From Aulostomus chinensis (lineage: Eukaryota; Chordata; Actinopteri; Syngnathiformes; Aulostomidae): a DNA stretch of 64,000 nt. A program made the position numbers and the translations under genes. Each line of letters opens with the position of its first letter. Positions within the stretch are counted from its first letter, which is position 1. Location: positions 21,553,457 through 21,617,456 of the forward strand of contig JBBMOA010000007.1 in the NCBI GenBank assembly GCA_037954235.1, read 5' to 3'. Below are positions 63,453-64,000 of this stretch, piece after piece. Below the pieces are notes generated by a model. It had not been told where the DNA came from and did not search any database. It worked only from the letters and a program-made list of their open reading frames with translations.

Positions 63453-64000
63453 AGACAAAAGACAGATGAAGTGAGTCGAGGAAGCAGGAACAAGAAAGTT
63501 GAAGTGGATTTGCCTCAAACGGAATCTGTGAACGTTCTTTATGAGCTGGTATTCACCCGTCATTCACTTCTCTAACTGCTGTTGTCTCTGATACGTCCTG
63601 ACACGTCCTCCTACAGAGTCGGGTTCCCCTCACTCGACCGCCAATATGGCGCCATACAGTTTATCTTCAATATCTAAACATCACGTGCACTTTAACAGAT
63701 GAAAGGTGTCTTTTAGGATTTCCATGTGCGTATCCTGCTGTTAGATTATTAATCCTGCAAGCATCTGTGTTTCCGCTGGAATCTGAATCTGTTGATCCAA
63801 GTTAAGTGGTGATGTCTCGTATTTGACGGCTCGCCGTTGTTGAGTGCTACTTGTTCATCTCAAGACTGTTCTACTACTATTGTCCTTGATACAATTTTCA
63901 GCTGAAGCCTGCCTGATACACGGGTCTGGCGCGGAATATCAGCTGATATTGGATCATCATAAACAGACAAGTATCAGCGTATGAATGTTGTACGCCACGC
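63453..64000. other. RFX7 intron, right edge
   Basis: No further RFX7 exon is visible. The N-terminal coding part expected upstream must lie beyond the window. Confidence 0.6.

Overview
This is a vertebrate nuclear genomic window, almost certainly from a ray-finned (teleost) fish. Genes are split into many short exons with GT-AG introns, introns are compact (mostly 0.1-2 kb), and (CA)n, (GATA)n/(GACA)n and homopolymer tracts are common. There is a tRNA-derived SINE with the look of a widespread teleost repeat, and the encoded proteins match vertebrate orthologues along their full length. There are no bacterial operons, CRISPR arrays, phage genes or rRNA/tRNA genes. I rebuilt exons by eye from splice sites and reading-frame phase; boundaries may be off by a base or two.

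Layout, left to right. Window positions 1-7,703, minus: 5' two-thirds of a class V myosin heavy chain, MYO5A type (motor plus first IQ motifs; the gene runs off the left edge). 9,581-10,576, minus: ARPP19. 11,844-14,062, minus: RSL24D1. 16,814-28,697, minus: PRTG (protogenin). 30,465-35,467, plus: IGHMBP2. 39,123-43,611, minus: RAPSN. 45,319-47,447, minus: KBTBD4. 49,441-50,218, plus: a FAM180 family secreted protein, probably FAM180B. 55,099-63,389, minus: RFX7 (its N-terminal exons lie beyond the right edge). One unrecognised plus-strand exon (61,506-61,702) sits inside an RFX7 intron.

The genes do not form one pathway. They cover actin transport, mitotic PP2A control, 60S ribosome maturation, embryonic cell-surface signalling, RNA/DNA helicase activity, acetylcholine-receptor clustering, ubiquitin ligase substrate choice, an unknown secreted protein and transcription control. 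What they share is linkage. MYO5A, ARPP19, RSL24D1, PRTG and RFX7 correspond to human 15q21, while IGHMBP2 (11q13) and RAPSN, KBTBD4 and FAM180B (11p11.2) form a foreign block between PRTG and RFX7. One junction of that block lies next to a 370-bp GATA/GACA array.

The more notable small-scale signals are: a U12-type AT-AC intron splitting the RFX7 DNA-binding domain; a GC-AG intron in IGHMBP2; a 5'-truncated LINE and a complete SINE, each with perfect target-site duplications; a fold-back MITE; a (CTTT)n microsatellite acting as the RFX7 polypyrimidine tract; polyglutamine insertions in RFX7; and a predicted upstream ORF overlapping the IGHMBP2 start. I found no convincing evidence of a wholly new biological system.
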